Source: Piscicoccus intestinalis NBRC 104926 (lineage in GTDB: Bacteria > Actinomycetota > Actinomycetes > Actinomycetales > Dermatophilaceae). From it: 64,000 nucleotides of DNA. The notes under the pieces are model-generated. The model did no database searches. It was not told where the DNA came from and saw nothing but the letters and a program-made list of their open reading frames with translations. Position numbers and translations under genes: made by a program. Where the stretch lies: NCBI RefSeq assembly GCF_001515525.1, contig NZ_BCNQ01000013.1, forward strand, positions 1-64,000, in the 5' to 3' direction. Below, in pieces: positions 48,068-56,083 of the stretch (positions are counted from its first letter, which is position 1; each line of letters starts with the position of its first letter).

Positions 48068-49383
48068 GCCGCTCCGGTTGCCTGTTCGGCCTTGCCCTGT
48101 CGAGCGGTCCAGCGGGGTGTGAGGCCGCGGTCCAGAACGAGCAGACCCCCGATGCTGCCCTCCCGAAAGCCCAGGCCGGCATCGATGACGTGGTCGACCG
48201 CGGTGGTCGTGTCCGCGAGCAGAATGACCTCGTCGCTGAGGTCGGCGAGGGCGGCTGCGTCGGGTCCGCTCAGGGCGGCGGGCGTGCTGACGAGGACGAT
48301 GTCGCACTTCTTGCGCAGTGCGGCAAAGACGTCGCGGGCGCGCGGGGAGAGAAGCAGCCTGGTGCCCGCAGTGTGACTGGACGTGGGCAGCACCTGCAGC
48401 GACGAGTCGAGCCAGGGCCGCAAGTCCGTGCCCGGGTCCCGGCCGTTCTGCAGCGCGGCGGCCAGCCCCCCGGACTGCGCGCCGCCCAGGGTGGGCCGCT
48501 GCAGGTCGGCATCGACGACGAGAACCCGACGCCCCAACTGCGCCAGGGACTGGCCCAGGCCGAGCGCGGTGCGGCAGTCGCTCGGTCCCTCGACCGCGGT
48601 GAGCGCCACCACGCGGCCACCCTCGGCCGCCTCCATGAGGCCCGCGCGCGCGATGGCCGTGACGTGCGGCGGCCGGGGGCGCACGACCTCCAGGGCACGG
48701 TTCCGCTCGCGAGGGATGGTGCCGAGGATCGGGAACGGCACGATGTCGTCGAGATCGAGGGATTCCCCGACTGTCGGCTTGACCGCGCTGCGAAGCACCA
48801 GCACGAAGTACGCCAGAACGGGCAGCGCTAGCATTCCGGCCGCCGGCAGGAGCCAGCGTGGCAAGCCCTTGGACCAGGACTCGTCCTGGGCGCTGGGCGG
48901 GGTGACGTCCCGGACGAGGAGCGCGGCCTTCGCGGAGTCCGCGAGTGGCGATGTCAACTCCTCGTTGGCCCGGATGAGGCGCTCCGCGGCGGCGCGAGCA
49001 AGCTGGGTTGCGAGCTGTCCCTCGGACGCCGTGGCCGTGATCTCGACGTAACTGGTGTTGGGCGGGACCGACGCGGCGATCGTCGCGCCGGCCGCGAGGG
49101 CCGGGTCCGCACCCAGCGTGCGCAGCGCCTCACCCACCGTCGACCCCGAGTTACCGACGTAGGCGAGCGCCTGCGCCTGGCTGGCGGCCAGCGTCCCGCC
49201 CTGCGACAGATCGCTGAGTCCCGTGGCCCCCTGAGCGGTGACGACGAGGAGCCGACTTGCCATGAAGCTGACGGGCATCATCCGGGAGGCGGCGACCCCG
49301 AGGACGAGGCCGATCAGCGCCAGCGCGACGAGCTTGCGCCAGTGCGCCCGCAATGCGCCCAGGTACACGGCCGCAGTGATCAT
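48064..49383 (-). CDS. Wzz/BY-kinase-like protein with degenerate ATP-binding motif
   Basis: The 439-residue protein has an N-terminal Wzz domain between two membrane helices (about 17-37 and 178-198) and a C-terminal MinD-like kinase domain. In normal BY-kinases the Walker A loop ends in Gly-Lys-Ser/Thr; here the loop near residue 260 reads LTAVEGPSDCRTALGLG, without the Lys. Walker A' (RVLVVDADLQRP) is kept. The Walker B-like strand is CDIVLVSTPA, with Ser in place of Asp. There is no C-terminal Tyr cluster. It is therefore probably a catalytically dead co-polymerase. The ATG at 49383 is family-like; an upstream in-frame start at 49440 would add 19 residues. Confidence 0.82.
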   Translation of the reverse strand: MITAAVYLGALRAHWRKLVALALIGLVLGVAASRMMPVSFMASRLLVVTAQGATGLSDLSQGGTLAASQAQALAYVGNSGSTVGEALRTLGADPALAAGATIAASVPPNTSYVEITATASEGQLATQLARAAAERLIRANEELTSPLADSAKAALLVRDVTPPSAQDESWSKGLPRWLLPAAGMLALPVLAYFVLVLRSAVKPTVGESLDLDDIVPFPILGTIPRERNRALEVVRPRPPHVTAIARAGLMEAAEGGRVVALTAVEGPSDCRTALGLGQSLAQLGRRVLVVDADLQRPTLGGAQSGGLAAALQNGRDPGTDLRPWLDSSLQVLPTSSHTAGTRLLLSPRARDVFAALRKKCDIVLVSTPAALSGPDAAALADLSDEVILLADTTTAVDHVIDAGLGFREGSIGGLLVLDRGLTPRWTARQGKAEQATGAA

Positions 49384-49593
49384 GACAGTCCCGTTCTCGT
49401 TGGGTGGCCCGCAGGCTACGGTGAATCGCAGAGTCACCACGCCGCGCGGTCAGGCCGCGGTCGACTGCCGCCACCCGCAGTTTACGGCGGGCAGCACGAC
49501 CATCAGTGGGTCACCGGCGCCGGTTCAGCCTGGTTACAGGTATGCGTCACCCGACTTCACGCCACCGATCCGACGTGGGGCGAATGACAGAGC

Positions 49594-50544
49594 TCAGACC
49601 ATGGGACCGTGCTCCAGGTACCACCGGTAGGTCGAGGCGATGCCGTCGCGCAGCTCGATGGTCGGCTCCCAGCCGAGGGCGCGTAGGCGGCTGACGTCGA
49701 GCAGCTTGCGGGGGGTGCCGTCGGGCTTGGAGGTGTCCTGGACGATCTCGCCGGTGAAGCCCACGACGTCGGCGACGATCTGCGCGAGCTCGCGGATCGT
49801 CAGGTCCTCGCCGGTGCCGACGTTGATCGGGGCCGGGTCGTCGTATTTCTCCAGTAGCAGCAGGCATGCGGCCGCGAGGTCGTCGACGTGCAGGAACTCC
49901 CGCCGGGGTGTCCCGCTGCCCCACAGCACGACCTCGTCGACCCCGGCCCGCGCGGCCTCGTGGAAGCGACGGATGAGCGCGGGGAGCACGTGGCTGTTTT
50001 CGGGGTGGAAGTTGTCGCCCGGGCCGTAGAGGTTCGTCGGCATCGCCGAGATCCAGTGCCGCCCGTACTGCGTGCGGTGGCTTTGCACGGCGATGATCCC
50101 TGAGATCTTCGCAAGCGCGTACGCGATGTTCGTCTCTTCCAGCGGCCCGGTGAGCAGCGCGTCCTCGGTGATGGGTTGCGGCGCCATCTTCGGGTAGATG
50201 CAGCTCGACCCGAGAAAGAGGAACTTCTCGACACCCTGCTCGGCGGCGGCATCCATGAGGTTGAGCTGGATCCGCAGGTTGTCGCTGAGGAACTCGGCGG
50301 GGTAGGTCGAGTTGGCGAGGATGCCCCCGACGCGGGCGGCGGCGTCGATGACGACGTCGGGGCGCGTGGTCCGCAGGTAGTCGGTCGTGGCGGCGCGGTC
50401 ACGCAGGTCGACCTCGGAGCTGCTCGCGCCGACGAGGTTCGTGAAGCCGGCGGCCTCCAGGTGGCGCCAGACGGCCGATCCAACAAGCCCCCGATGACCG
50501 GCTACGTACACCGTCGAGGAACGGTTGAGTGGAGCCGTGGACAT
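49594..50544 (-). CDS. fcl: GDP-L-fucose synthase
   Basis: The 316-residue extended SDR begins VYVAGHRGLVGSAVWRHL and has ARVGGILANSTYPAEFL, FLGSSCIYPKMAPQPI, the catalytic YALAKISG and NLYGPGDNFHPENSHVLP, all typical of Fcl/WcaG. It converts GDP-4-keto-6-deoxymannose to GDP-L-fucose by epimerisation and NADPH reduction. The ATG at 50544 matches family starts. It is divergent from gmd, which makes its substrate, with a strong hairpin in the spacer. Confidence 0.95.
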   Translation of the reverse strand: MSTAPLNRSSTVYVAGHRGLVGSAVWRHLEAAGFTNLVGASSSEVDLRDRAATTDYLRTTRPDVVIDAAARVGGILANSTYPAEFLSDNLRIQLNLMDAAAEQGVEKFLFLGSSCIYPKMAPQPITEDALLTGPLEETNIAYALAKISGIIAVQSHRTQYGRHWISAMPTNLYGPGDNFHPENSHVLPALIRRFHEAARAGVDEVVLWGSGTPRREFLHVDDLAAACLLLLEKYDDPAPINVGTGEDLTIRELAQIVADVVGFTGEIVQDTSKPDGTPRKLLDVSRLRALGWEPTIELRDGIASTYRWYLEHGPMV

Positions 50545-50578
50545 AGGCGCCGTCACCACTTTCGGGAGCGAGGGGATG

Positions 50579-50608
50579 CGAAGCCCCCGAGCTTTGCCGG
50601 GGGCTTCG
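50579..50608. promoter_or_regulatory. Perfect 11-bp stem hairpin between fcl and gmd
   Basis: CGAAGCCCCCG at 50579-50589 is complementary to CGGGGGCTTCG at 50598-50608, with an 8-base loop. Because the two genes diverge, it lies in the 5' leader of fcl (35 bases upstream) and about 75 bases before gmd. It has no T-run on either side. It may be an attenuator, a bidirectional insulator or an mRNA stabiliser. Confidence 0.5.
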
Positions 50609-50683
50609 GGCAGGCGATAGCATAGCCCGTCTCGATCGCCCTCGGCCGACCGGGATCTTCCCCTGACCTCGAAGGATCCCCTC

Positions 50684-51685
50684 ATGTCCAAGACCGCCCT
50701 CATCACGGGCATCACCGGCCAGGACGGCTCGTACCTCGCCGAACTGCTGCTCAGCAAGGGCTACACCGTCCACGGGCTGATTCGCCGCGCGAGCACGTTC
50801 AACACGCACCGCATCGACCACCTCTACCGGGACCCACATGACCCGGACTCCAAGCTCTTTCTGCACTACGGCGACCTGTCCGACGGTGCGAGATTGGTCA
50901 CGTTGCTCGCCGAGATCCACCCGCAGGAGGTCTACCACCTCGCCGCGCAGAGCCACGTGCGCGTCAGCTTCGACGAGCCCGAGCACACCGGCGACGTCAC
51001 GGGCATCGGCACGACCCGCCTGCTCGAGGCGATCCGGATGATCGGTCTGGACTGCCGCTTCTACCAGGCGAGCACGTCGGAGATGTTCGGTGCCACCCCG
51101 CCGCCACAGCGCGAGGACACCCCCTTCTACCCCCGCTCTCCCTACGGCGCGGCGAAGCTCTACTCGTACTGGATGGTGCGCAACTACCGCGAGGGCTACG
51201 GGATGTTCGCCACCAACGGCATCCTGTTCAACCACGAGAGCCCGCGGCGCGGCGAGACGTTCGTGACCCGCAAGATCACGCGAGCGGTGGCTGACATCGC
51301 CTCCGGGAGGGCCGACCACGTCTTCCTCGGCAACCTCGACGCGGTCCGCGACTGGGGCTACGCCCCCGAGTACGTCGAGGGCATGTGGCGAATGCTGCAG
51401 GCCGACGAGCCCGACGACTTCGTGCTCGCCACCGGCCACGCCTACACGGTGCGCGACTTCGTCGAGGCTGCCTTCGGCCACGCCGGCCTGGACTGGGAGA
51501 AGCACGTGCGCTTCGACGACCGCTACCTGCGGCCCACCGAGGTCGACGCACTGATCGGCGACGCGTCCAAGGCCCGCAACGTGCTCGGCTGGGAGCCCAG
51601 AGTACTCACTCCCGAACTGGCCCGGATTATGGTCGACGCGGACATCGAGCGCGTCCGCGCGCCGGAGGCTGCCCGACTCGCCTAA
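50684..51685 (+). CDS. gmd: GDP-mannose 4,6-dehydratase
   Basis: The 333-residue protein starts [19 protein letters not shown], followed by [27 protein letters not shown], the active-site STSEMFG and the catalytic [12 protein letters not shown], all diagnostic of Gmd. It forms GDP-4-keto-6-deoxymannose, the substrate for the divergent fcl product. AAGGA precedes the ATG by seven bases. The length is typical. With fcl it indicates GDP-L-fucose (or a related 6-deoxyhexose) in the polysaccharide. Confidence 0.96.
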   Translation: MSKTALITGITGQDGSYLAELLLSKGYTVHGLIRRASTFNTHRIDHLYRDPHDPDSKLFLHYGDLSDGARLVTLLAEIHPQEVYHLAAQSHVRVSFDEPEHTGDVTGIGTTRLLEAIRMIGLDCRFYQASTSEMFGATPPPQREDTPFYPRSPYGAAKLYSYWMVRNYREGYGMFATNGILFNHESPRRGETFVTRKITRAVADIASGRADHVFLGNLDAVRDWGYAPEYVEGMWRMLQADEPDDFVLATGHAYTVRDFVEAAFGHAGLDWEKHVRFDDRYLRPTEVDALIGDASKARNVLGWEPRVLTPELARIMVDADIERVRAPEAARLA

Positions 51686-51797
51686 GAGTCCGGGAACAGC
51701 ACGACGCCGGCCGTTCGGAGCGAGGGCTCCGTCGGCCGGCGTGGTCGTGAGGGATGGGTCGTGAGGGGATCGTGCGCGGCGCCTGGGGACGCAGGCC

Positions 51798-52616
51798 TTA
51801 GACAGGGCGCGGCGGGTGCTTTGCGACGCCGGAGAGAAACTGTGGCACTGCGATGGCGTAGCGGCGCGTCAGTCGCCCCGGCTCCTGGCTGACGCGGTAG
51901 GCCCACTCCAGCCCGGAGCGCTGGAAGATGCGCGGGGCGCGCCGCACGTCGCCGACGTGGAAGGCGAAGGCCGCGCCGACCCCGATGAGCACGGGGGCCT
52001 CGAGCCGTGGCCGGAACTCGGCCATCCAGCGCTCCTGCTTGGGGGCGCCCAGGCCGACCCAGACGATGTCGGGCCTCGCGTCGTTGACCCGCCCGATGAG
52101 CTCGTCCTTCTCGGCAGGGGACAGTTCCCGGAACGGCGGGCACTCGACGCCGGCCACGGGCAGGCCCGGGAACCGCTGCTGCATCGAGTCGGCGAGCCGC
52201 TGGGCCACGCCCTCCGCGCCGCCGAGGAAGAAGTTGCGCCAGCCCAAGTGGGCCGAGGCTTGTAGAACCTTGGGCAGCAGGTCGGGTCCGCAGACCCTCT
52301 CGATGTCGGTGAACCCGGCCCGGCGGCCGGCCCACACCAGCGGCATGCCGTCAGGCAGGGTCAGGCCGGAGTTGTTGTAGAAGTCGCGCAGCTCGTTGTC
52401 CTTGCTGGCGTGCAGAAGAGCGTTGACATCGCTGACGCAGATGTACTGGCGATCGCGATGGTGGATCCAGTCGTTGATCCGCCACATGGCGTCATCGGGG
52501 TTGGTCACCGAGACGTGCACCCCGAGGATGTCGACCCGCGGGTCGACAATCGCAGGCCCGAGCGCGACCGCGGGCTCGGAAACGGTGGCCTCGCTGGTAG
52601 GTAACTGCGAGTTCAC
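51798..52616 (-). CDS. WecB/TagA/CpsF family (GT26) glycosyltransferase
   Basis: The 272-residue protein has DILGVHVSVTNPDDAM, SDVNALLHASKDNELRDFY and LPDGMPLVWAGR with the conserved catalytic-type Asp. FFLGGAEGVAQRLAD and VGLGAPKQERWM follow, the latter being the GT26 signature. Members transfer an N-acetylhexosamine (often ManNAc) to the lipid-linked first sugar. The GTG start has a perfect AGGAGG five bases upstream. Its promoter and upstream palindrome are described separately. Confidence 0.92.
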   Translation of the reverse strand: MNSQLPTSEATVSEPAVALGPAIVDPRVDILGVHVSVTNPDDAMWRINDWIHHRDRQYICVSDVNALLHASKDNELRDFYNNSGLTLPDGMPLVWAGRRAGFTDIERVCGPDLLPKVLQASAHLGWRNFFLGGAEGVAQRLADSMQQRFPGLPVAGVECPPFRELSPAEKDELIGRVNDARPDIVWVGLGAPKQERWMAEFRPRLEAPVLIGVGAAFAFHVGDVRRAPRIFQRSGLEWAYRVSQEPGRLTRRYAIAVPQFLSGVAKHPPRPV

Positions 52617-52665
52617 TCGTCCTCCTGGCGTTCATAGCCGCCTCTGAGAGGGTGGCAGCGGCGTT

Positions 52666-52695
52666 ATCGTATGTCTTACTCGGACGCTTGTCCAA
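52666..52695 (-). promoter_or_regulatory. Promoter of the GT26 gene
   Basis: On the minus strand TTGGAC (52695-52690) and TACGAT (52671-52666) are separated by 18 bases, close to a sigma-70-type consensus. The start codon lies 50 bases downstream. The -35 element is embedded in the 13-mer at 52684-52696, which recurs at the second PGT promoter. Confidence 0.6.
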
Positions 52696-52710
52696 GTAAG
52701 TGTCACTTAC
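52696..52710. promoter_or_regulatory. 15-bp palindrome adjoining the -35 box, candidate operator
   Basis: GTAAGTGTCACTTAC has 7-bp perfect arms around one central base. It sits directly upstream of the -35 hexamer of the GT26 gene in an unusually AT-rich stretch, a common position for an activator or repressor site. Confidence 0.5.
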
Positions 52711-52784
52711 ATAACCGTTTGTTAGTCAACGGCCGCCACTCCCGAACTTACTCGGGGAGAGCGGAACTCAAGAAACTCTTCAGA

Positions 52785-54104
52785 TCAGACTCGGGCTCGG
52801 AACACTGGCTTGACGCTGCGGCCACCGAGGAACGGCGTCGCGTCCCCCGACTCCAGGGCCTGGGCGTAGACCGGCAGCGCCGCGCCGACGGCCGCGGCGG
52901 TGGTCTCGATGTCTGCGTCGCTCAGCGCCGCGCTGACGACGAAGCTCGGGCCGACGACGCCGTGGTGGATGAGTTGCCGCATGAAGAGGGTCCGATAGGG
53001 CTGTGAGGGCGACCCGGTCTCGTCGAGCGTGGCGAACACAAGGTTGCAGTCGCGGCCCCTGACCTGCACGTAGTCGGACAGGCCCGCCTCCGCCACGACG
53101 GCCTCGACCGCCTCCCTGAGGCGTGCCCCGATCGTCATGAGCCGACGTGCGACATCGTCGTCGCGGTGCACCTGGATCGTCGCCCGCAACGCGGCCAGAC
53201 CCGTGCTCTCGGCCCCGTGCGTCGTCGAGAGCAGAAAGACCCGGTCTGCAGCCGTGTTGAGGCCGCCGAGTTCCATGAGGTCGCGCCGGCCGGCCAGGGC
53301 CGACACCGAGAAGCCGTTGCCGATCGCCTTGCCGAAGGTGCACAAGTCGGGCGTGACCCCGTGCAGGCTGTGCGCCCCGCCGAGCGCCCACCGAAAGCCG
53401 GTGATCATCTCGTCGAAGACGACGACGGCGCCGCGTCGGTGAGCCAGGTCGATCAGCCCCCGCAGGTATCCGGGAGGCGGGGTGGTTCCGCCGGACTCGA
53501 CCTCGAGAAAGATCGCCGCGATCCGGCCGTCATAGGCGTCGAACATCAGGCGGGCGGCATCGAGGTCGCCGTAGGGGAAGCTGACCGTCAACTCGCGCGT
53601 CGACTCGGGGATGCCGGAGGCCATCGGGGTCGTCCCGATGAACCAGTCGTCGGTGGAGAAGAACGGCTGGTCGCGACAGATGCCGATGACGTCGCGGCCC
53701 GTCGCGGCCCGCGCCAGCTTCGCCGCCGCGGTCGTCACGTCGGAACCGTTCTTGGCGAACTTGACCATCTCCATCGTCGGAACCGCCGCCAAGAAGTCCT
53801 CGGCGGCCTGCAGCTCCAGCAGACTCGGTCGCACGAAGTTCGTGCCGTTGCCCAGCGTCGCCGCCACCGCCTCGACGACCCTGGGGTGCGCGTGTCCGAG
53901 GATCACCGCGCGCAGCCCCGAGCCGTACTCGACGTACTCGTTGCCGTCGACGTCCCACACGTGGGAACCCAGGCCCCGCTCGATGACGACCGGGCAGTCC
54001 GCGGGGTACTGGTCGGGCCCCTTGGCGTATGTGTGGGCACCACCGGGAACGAGGTGGGCGAGCCGGTTCGCAGCTCGGATCGAGGCATCGAAGACCCTCG
54101 GCAT
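52785..54104 (-). CDS. Class III PLP aminotransferase (glutamate-1-semialdehyde aminotransferase-like)
   Basis: The 439-residue protein starts PRVFDASIRAANRLAHLVPG and contains GGAHTYAKGPDQYP and GSDVTTAAAKLARA. VVFDEMITGFRW holds the PLP-interacting Asp, and the Schiff-base Lys lies in CTFGKAIGNGFS. It resembles HemL-type enzymes recruited to EPS loci, which make amino sugars or 3-amino acids. I chose the ATG at 54104 because it matches homologues' beginnings; a GTG at 54149 overlapping the upstream gene by 11 bases is possible. The substrate is not predictable. It lies between the PGT and GT26 genes on the same strand. Confidence 0.85.
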   Translation of the reverse strand: MPRVFDASIRAANRLAHLVPGGAHTYAKGPDQYPADCPVVIERGLGSHVWDVDGNEYVEYGSGLRAVILGHAHPRVVEAVAATLGNGTNFVRPSLLELQAAEDFLAAVPTMEMVKFAKNGSDVTTAAAKLARAATGRDVIGICRDQPFFSTDDWFIGTTPMASGIPESTRELTVSFPYGDLDAARLMFDAYDGRIAAIFLEVESGGTTPPPGYLRGLIDLAHRRGAVVVFDEMITGFRWALGGAHSLHGVTPDLCTFGKAIGNGFSVSALAGRRDLMELGGLNTAADRVFLLSTTHGAESTGLAALRATIQVHRDDDVARRLMTIGARLREAVEAVVAEAGLSDYVQVRGRDCNLVFATLDETGSPSQPYRTLFMRQLIHHGVVGPSFVVSAALSDADIETTAAAVGAALPVYAQALESGDATPFLGGRSVKPVFRARV

Positions 54105-54138
54105 ATCGCAGGCCTGACTTTCGAAGGTGTGGGCGCGC

Positions 54139-55689
54139 TCAGTACGCACCGGGACCGTTGACCACGGCGTTGACGGTGCGGAACAGGATGTGCAGGTCGC
54201 CGATCGGCGACCAGTTGTCGACGTAGTGCAGGTCGAGGCGCAGCGACTCCTCCCACGACAGATCGCTGCGGCCGCTGACCTGCCACAGGCCGGTCATGCC
54301 GGGCTTGACCCGCAGCCGTCGCCGGGCGTCCGGCTCGTACTGGTCGACCTCGCGCGGCAGCGGGGGTCGCGGCCCGACGAGCGACATGTCGCCCTTGAGC
54401 ACGTTGAACAGCTGCGGCAGCTCATCGAGGGAGTAGCGGCGCAGGACGCGGCCCACCTTCGTGACGCGTGGGTCGTCCTTCATCTTGAAGAGCACCGTGT
54501 TGCCGTCGCTGCGGGAGGCCAGCCGCGCGAGATGGGCCTCGGCGTCGACGACCATCGTGCGGAACTTCAGCATCGCGAAGTACTCTCCGCTGACCCCGAC
54601 GCGCTGCTGGCGGAAGAAGACCGGGCCGCCGTCGCCGAGCTTGACCGCCAGGGCGATCGCGAGGAGCACCGGGCTGAGCAGGAGCACGAGGACCGCCGCG
54701 AAGCACAGGTCCATGACCGACTTGGAGATCACGTGCGTGCGGGCCGCCGCGGGGCGCTCGACGTGCAGCAACGACAGGTTCTGCGAAGGGCGGATCGACA
54801 GCCTCGGCCCGGCGACGTCGAGCAGGCCGGGCGCGACGATGAGCTCGACCCCGCGTTCCTCGAGCGCCCACGTGAGGCGCCGCAGCGCCGGACCCGCAAG
54901 ATCGGGGTGCGAGGCGACGGCGACCACCTCCGCGTCCGAAACGTCGACCGCCTCGATCGCCAACCTCGGCGGCCCCACGACCGGCACGCCTGCGATCTCG
55001 TGTGACCGCACCTCACCTCCGTTCACGTCAGTGGCGCACGCCGCGACCGGCAGCAGGCCCTGCGTCGGCTCCATGGAGACGGACTGGATCAGCGCGGCCA
55101 CCGAGTCGGCCCGCCCCACGACCACCGTGCGTTGCATGAGGCGACCCTGGCGACGGTTGCTGTGCAGCCAGTGCACGAGGACGAGCCGCGCGACGAGCGA
55201 GCCCACGACCAGCAGCGACATCACCGTGAAGAGGTAGATGCGCGACAGCCCGATGTTCGACAGGAAGGCAACGATCGCCACCGCGGCAAGCAGCGTGATC
55301 GTGGCGCGCGCGACCGCTCGCAGCTGGTAGCTACCGACCGCCAGGCACCGGCTCCCGTACGCGTCGGCCATGGCGAGGGCACCGACCCATACGACGACGA
55401 CCGCCGGCACACCCAACATGTACAACCCGAGGGCCGGCATGACGTTCTCCAGCTGGGTGGCCAGGCCGGCGGCCCCCGCCACGAGGGCGGTGAGCACATC
55501 GCAGGGCACCAAACGACGCAGGTAGCGCGAGTGCCAGGTGCGGTAGCCGGCAGATCGACCGGTGGAGTGCACCTCGTCGAGCGCGGGCACGATCGTGGGC
55601 TGCCACCGTGTGCTCGGCGGTTGGGCGCGATGTCGCCCTGGGGATCGTCGCCTCGGCTCGGTCACGGTCGACGTGGGGGACACGGGCAC
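54139..55689 (-). CDS. WbaP-type undecaprenyl-phosphate sugar phosphotransferase (copy 1)
   Basis: The 516-residue polyprenyl glycosylphosphotransferase has N-terminal membrane helices and a CoA-binding-like middle domain (VVVGRADSVAALIQSV). A membrane-embedded re-entrant segment follows, then a catalytic domain with FFRQQRVGVSGEYFAMLKF, SLDELPQLFNVLKGDMSLVG and a WQVSGRSDLSWEE end. It attaches sugar-1-phosphate to undecaprenyl phosphate to start the repeat unit. The GTG at 55689 has AGGAG just upstream; a GTG at 55683 is also possible. It is nearly identical in motifs to the second copy at 56084. Confidence 0.9.
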   Translation of the reverse strand: MPVSPTSTVTEPRRRSPGRHRAQPPSTRWQPTIVPALDEVHSTGRSAGYRTWHSRYLRRLVPCDVLTALVAGAAGLATQLENVMPALGLYMLGVPAVVVVWVGALAMADAYGSRCLAVGSYQLRAVARATITLLAAVAIVAFLSNIGLSRIYLFTVMSLLVVGSLVARLVLVHWLHSNRRQGRLMQRTVVVGRADSVAALIQSVSMEPTQGLLPVAACATDVNGGEVRSHEIAGVPVVGPPRLAIEAVDVSDAEVVAVASHPDLAGPALRRLTWALEERGVELIVAPGLLDVAGPRLSIRPSQNLSLLHVERPAAARTHVISKSVMDLCFAAVLVLLLSPVLLAIALAVKLGDGGPVFFRQQRVGVSGEYFAMLKFRTMVVDAEAHLARLASRSDGNTVLFKMKDDPRVTKVGRVLRRYSLDELPQLFNVLKGDMSLVGPRPPLPREVDQYEPDARRRLRVKPGMTGLWQVSGRSDLSWEESLRLDLHYVDNWSPIGDLHILFRTVNAVVNGPGAY

Positions 55690-56083
55690 AGCTCTCCTGT
55701 CGGACGAACCGGCCCCTGAACCGGCGAGGATTGTCACGGCCCTTCCCCAAGAGCCGCCGAAGCGTCTTGGACCCCAGTCCAAGACGCTTCGACATTACCT
55801 CGGGAGCCCTTGTCGCTCAAGACCTCTCGACCGATCCACAGGTCGTGACCGAGCCGTGACCTCAGGGCAGCCACCTGGTGTTTCTCGCGGACAGTCTTGG
55901 CATGCGGACTTTTTCGCGCCGGACACGCCGTTCACAAAGCCGCCAGGTGTGAATGCGGCCACTCAAGGAATCGATGTGATATGCGACATATAGCAGCCAC
56001 CAAAAGGTGCAAAGCACCGCGATACGCCTAAATCGACCACCCCACGCGCCGTCGGTGCGGGCGCCGGCGGTCACGCTCACCTG
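55690..56083. other. Intergenic region between the two PGT genes
   Basis: Besides the hairpin listed separately, the gap contains an AT-richer segment near 55960-56010 that may hold a promoter for copy 1. No convincing gene was seen. Confidence 0.4.
55758..55791. promoter_or_regulatory. Perfect 15-bp stem hairpin with repeated AAGCGT/CTTGGAC elements
   Basis: CGAAGCGTCTTGGAC at 55758-55772 is the exact complement of 55777-55791 across a CCCA loop. It lies about 70 bases upstream of the copy-1 PGT start, in the leader or terminator region between the two PGT genes. Both arms contain the AAGCGT and CTTGGAC words seen in the GT26 and copy-2 PGT promoters. Confidence 0.55.

Noticed and set aside
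55860-56080. Short minus-strand frame between the two PGT genes
   Set aside because: It has a plausible hydrophobic patch but no ribosome binding site or homology that I recognise, and it lies in an AT-richer promoter-like region.
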